Source: Aquimixticola soesokkakensis (GTDB taxonomy: Bacteria; Pseudomonadota; Alphaproteobacteria; Rhodobacterales; Rhodobacteraceae). Taken from it: a DNA stretch of 64,000 nucleotides. The position numbers and the translations under genes are program-made. Shown in pieces: positions 62,951 to 64,000 of this stretch (positions within the stretch are counted from its first letter, which is position 1; every line of letters begins with the position of its first letter). The DNA is taken from the NCBI RefSeq assembly GCF_900172375.1, contig NZ_FWFS01000006.1:186001-250000 (forward strand). The letters run 5' to 3'. The notes below the pieces were generated by a model. That model made no database searches, had not been told where the DNA came from, and saw nothing but the letters and a program-made list of their open reading frames with translations.

Positions 62951-64000
62951 CACGCTTGCCCCCGAAACCTGCGTCGCGCGCGCCCGAAACCTCGCTTTGG
63001 GGCTACGTCAAACTGTTTCGCCGCGACATCCTCTCGGCGCAGCCCGCAAAGTTGTACCGCGCGTGGATGGCCGAATTCCGCACGCCCTTCTTTCGCAGCT
63101 TTCTGGTCAATCAACCCGACCTCGTGACCCGTGTCCTCAAAGAGCAGCCGATGGCTTTCCCCAAATCCGACCGCATCGCGGAAGGGTTGCGCCCCTTGCT
63201 GGGCAACTCGGTGTTTTTGACCAATGGCGCGCTCTGGCAGCAACAGCGCCGCATCATCGACCCCGCCTTCGAGGGCGGACGCCTGCGCGACACTTTCGAG
63301 GCGATGGTGGGGGCAGGGCAGTCGGCGCTGACGCGGATCGCGCGCCACGAGGGGGCTGTGATCGACATCGAACCCGAAACCAGCCACGCCGCCGCCGATG
63401 TGATCTTTCGCACGTTGTTTTCGATCCCGATCGAACACGCCCAGGCCCGCGCGGTGTTCGAGCAGTTTCGCGACTACCAGCGCGAACAGCCGATCCTGAA
63501 CCTTGCGGCATTTGTGCCCCTGCCGCGCTGGATGCCACGGTTTCACAAGGCGCGCACGAAACGCACGGCGGCGGCGATCCGGCGGCTGATTGCAGACCTG
63601 TGTCACGCGCGCGCCGCCGAGATCGCCGCCGGCACTGCCCCCGATGATCTGGCGACGAAAATCATGACCACCGCCGACCCCGAAACCGGCGCGGTTTTTT
63701 CGGCGCAGGAGATGGTCGATCAGGTGGCGATCTTTTTCCTCGCAGGGCATGAAACCTCCGCCTCGGCGCTGGGGTGGGCGCTTTGGCTGCTTGCGGCCTA
63801 TCCGCAGGTCCAGGCGCGGGTCGCCGCCGAGGGGCAGGCATTGGGCGCAAACCCGCAGTTTTCCGACCTCTCGAAACTGCGCTACACCCGCGATGTGTTT
63901 CGCGAGGCGCTGCGCCTCTATCCGCCGGTGCCGATGATGGTGCGCGAAGCGACCGCCCCCACGCGGTTTCGCGACAGAGCGGTGCCCAAGGGCAGCCAGA
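62947..64000 (+). CDS. Cytochrome P450 (N-terminal part, runs off the window)
   Basis: At least 351 residues are visible without a stop. Helix I AGHETSAS (266-273) contains the oxygen-activating Thr, and the ExxR motif is E320-A-L-R323 in FREALRLYPP. The haem-binding Cys lies beyond the edge. The N-terminus has no TM helix, so it is a soluble bacterial P450. The protein PLLGNSVFLTNGALWQQQRR carries the typical helix C WxxxR. ATGA overlap with the hydrolase. The substrate cannot be inferred. Confidence 0.92.
   Translation, partial: MTRLPPKPASRAPETSLWGYVKLFRRDILSAQPAKLYRAWMAEFRTPFFRSFLVNQPDLVTRVLKEQPMAFPKSDRIAEGLRPLLGNSVFLTNGALWQQQRRIIDPAFEGGRLRDTFEAMVGAGQSALTRIARHEGAVIDIEPETSHAAADVIFRTLFSIPIEHAQARAVFEQFRDYQREQPILNLAAFVPLPRWMPRFHKARTKRTAAAIRRLIADLCHARAAEIAAGTAPDDLATKIMTTADPETGAVFSAQEMVDQVAIFFLAGHETSASALGWALWLLAAYPQVQARVAAEGQALGANPQFSDLSKLRYTRDVFREALRLYPPVPMMVREATAPTRFRDRAVPKGSQ

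Overview
The window is a GC-rich (roughly 60-65 %), densely coded chromosomal segment of an alphaproteobacterium, most likely a Rhodobacteraceae (roseobacter-group) species. The evidence is a complete Rhodobacter-type gene transfer agent (GTA) cluster next to cysE, a PDH operon whose E1-beta carries its own lipoyl domain, a DUF1476 zeta-type inhibitor of the F1-ATPase, and a stand-alone corrinoid protein together with a stand-alone homocysteine methyltransferase. I saw no tRNA, rRNA, CRISPR array, transposase or integrase.

Layout. 1-2.0 kb: an APC-like membrane protein convergent with a K+ channel that ends in a zinc ribbon. 2.3-17.0 kb: the GTA head-tail operon (g1-g15 plus a DUF2793 protein), all on the + strand, mostly joined by ATGA/TGATG overlaps, with one conspicuous 160-nt structured gap between capsid and head-tail adaptor, and ending at an intrinsic terminator. 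17.2-31.6 kb: core metabolism: cysE; pdhABC and an FtsB-like gene; class I aldolase and pgk; two tandem cyclophilins; tyrS; anmK; eno; selO. 31.7-41.1 kb: nucleoside hydrolase, lipoprotein, sufE, a corrinoid protein/TM/YbjQ/DUF1638 gene group, a radical SAM protein, homocysteine methyltransferase, an MprF-like protein and the zeta subunit. 41.4-45.1 kb: purC-purS and purQ, separated by an oppositely oriented GAF/HisKA_2 kinase. 45.2-52.2 kb: dctB-dctD and rne. 52.4-60.5 kb: a divergent LacI regulator and an inositol-type catabolic/ABC transport operon with one frameshifted member. 60.5-64 kb: TusA-like, CcdA, an alpha/beta hydrolase and the 5' part of a cytochrome P450 that runs off the window.

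How the parts work together. The GTA genes build a small phage-like particle that packages host DNA (terminase, portal, protease, HK97 capsid, connectors, short tail, cell-wall peptidase, megatron). The corrinoid protein and the Zn-type homocysteine methyltransferase look like two pieces of a split methionine synthase; DUF1638 is a candidate accessory part. The inositol-type operon couples uptake (periplasmic binding protein, permease, ATPase) with IolG and IolE, but iolB, iolC and iolD are not here.

Most worth a second look: the pseudoknot-capable RNA between GTA g5 and g6; the small ORF between terminase and portal; the 24/26-bp palindrome upstream of the homocysteine methyltransferase; the corrinoid/DUF1638 group with a five-unit 13-bp minisatellite; a DctD-like regulator without GAFTGA; the paired LacI-type operators; and a single-base frameshift in the oxidoreductase of the inositol operon.
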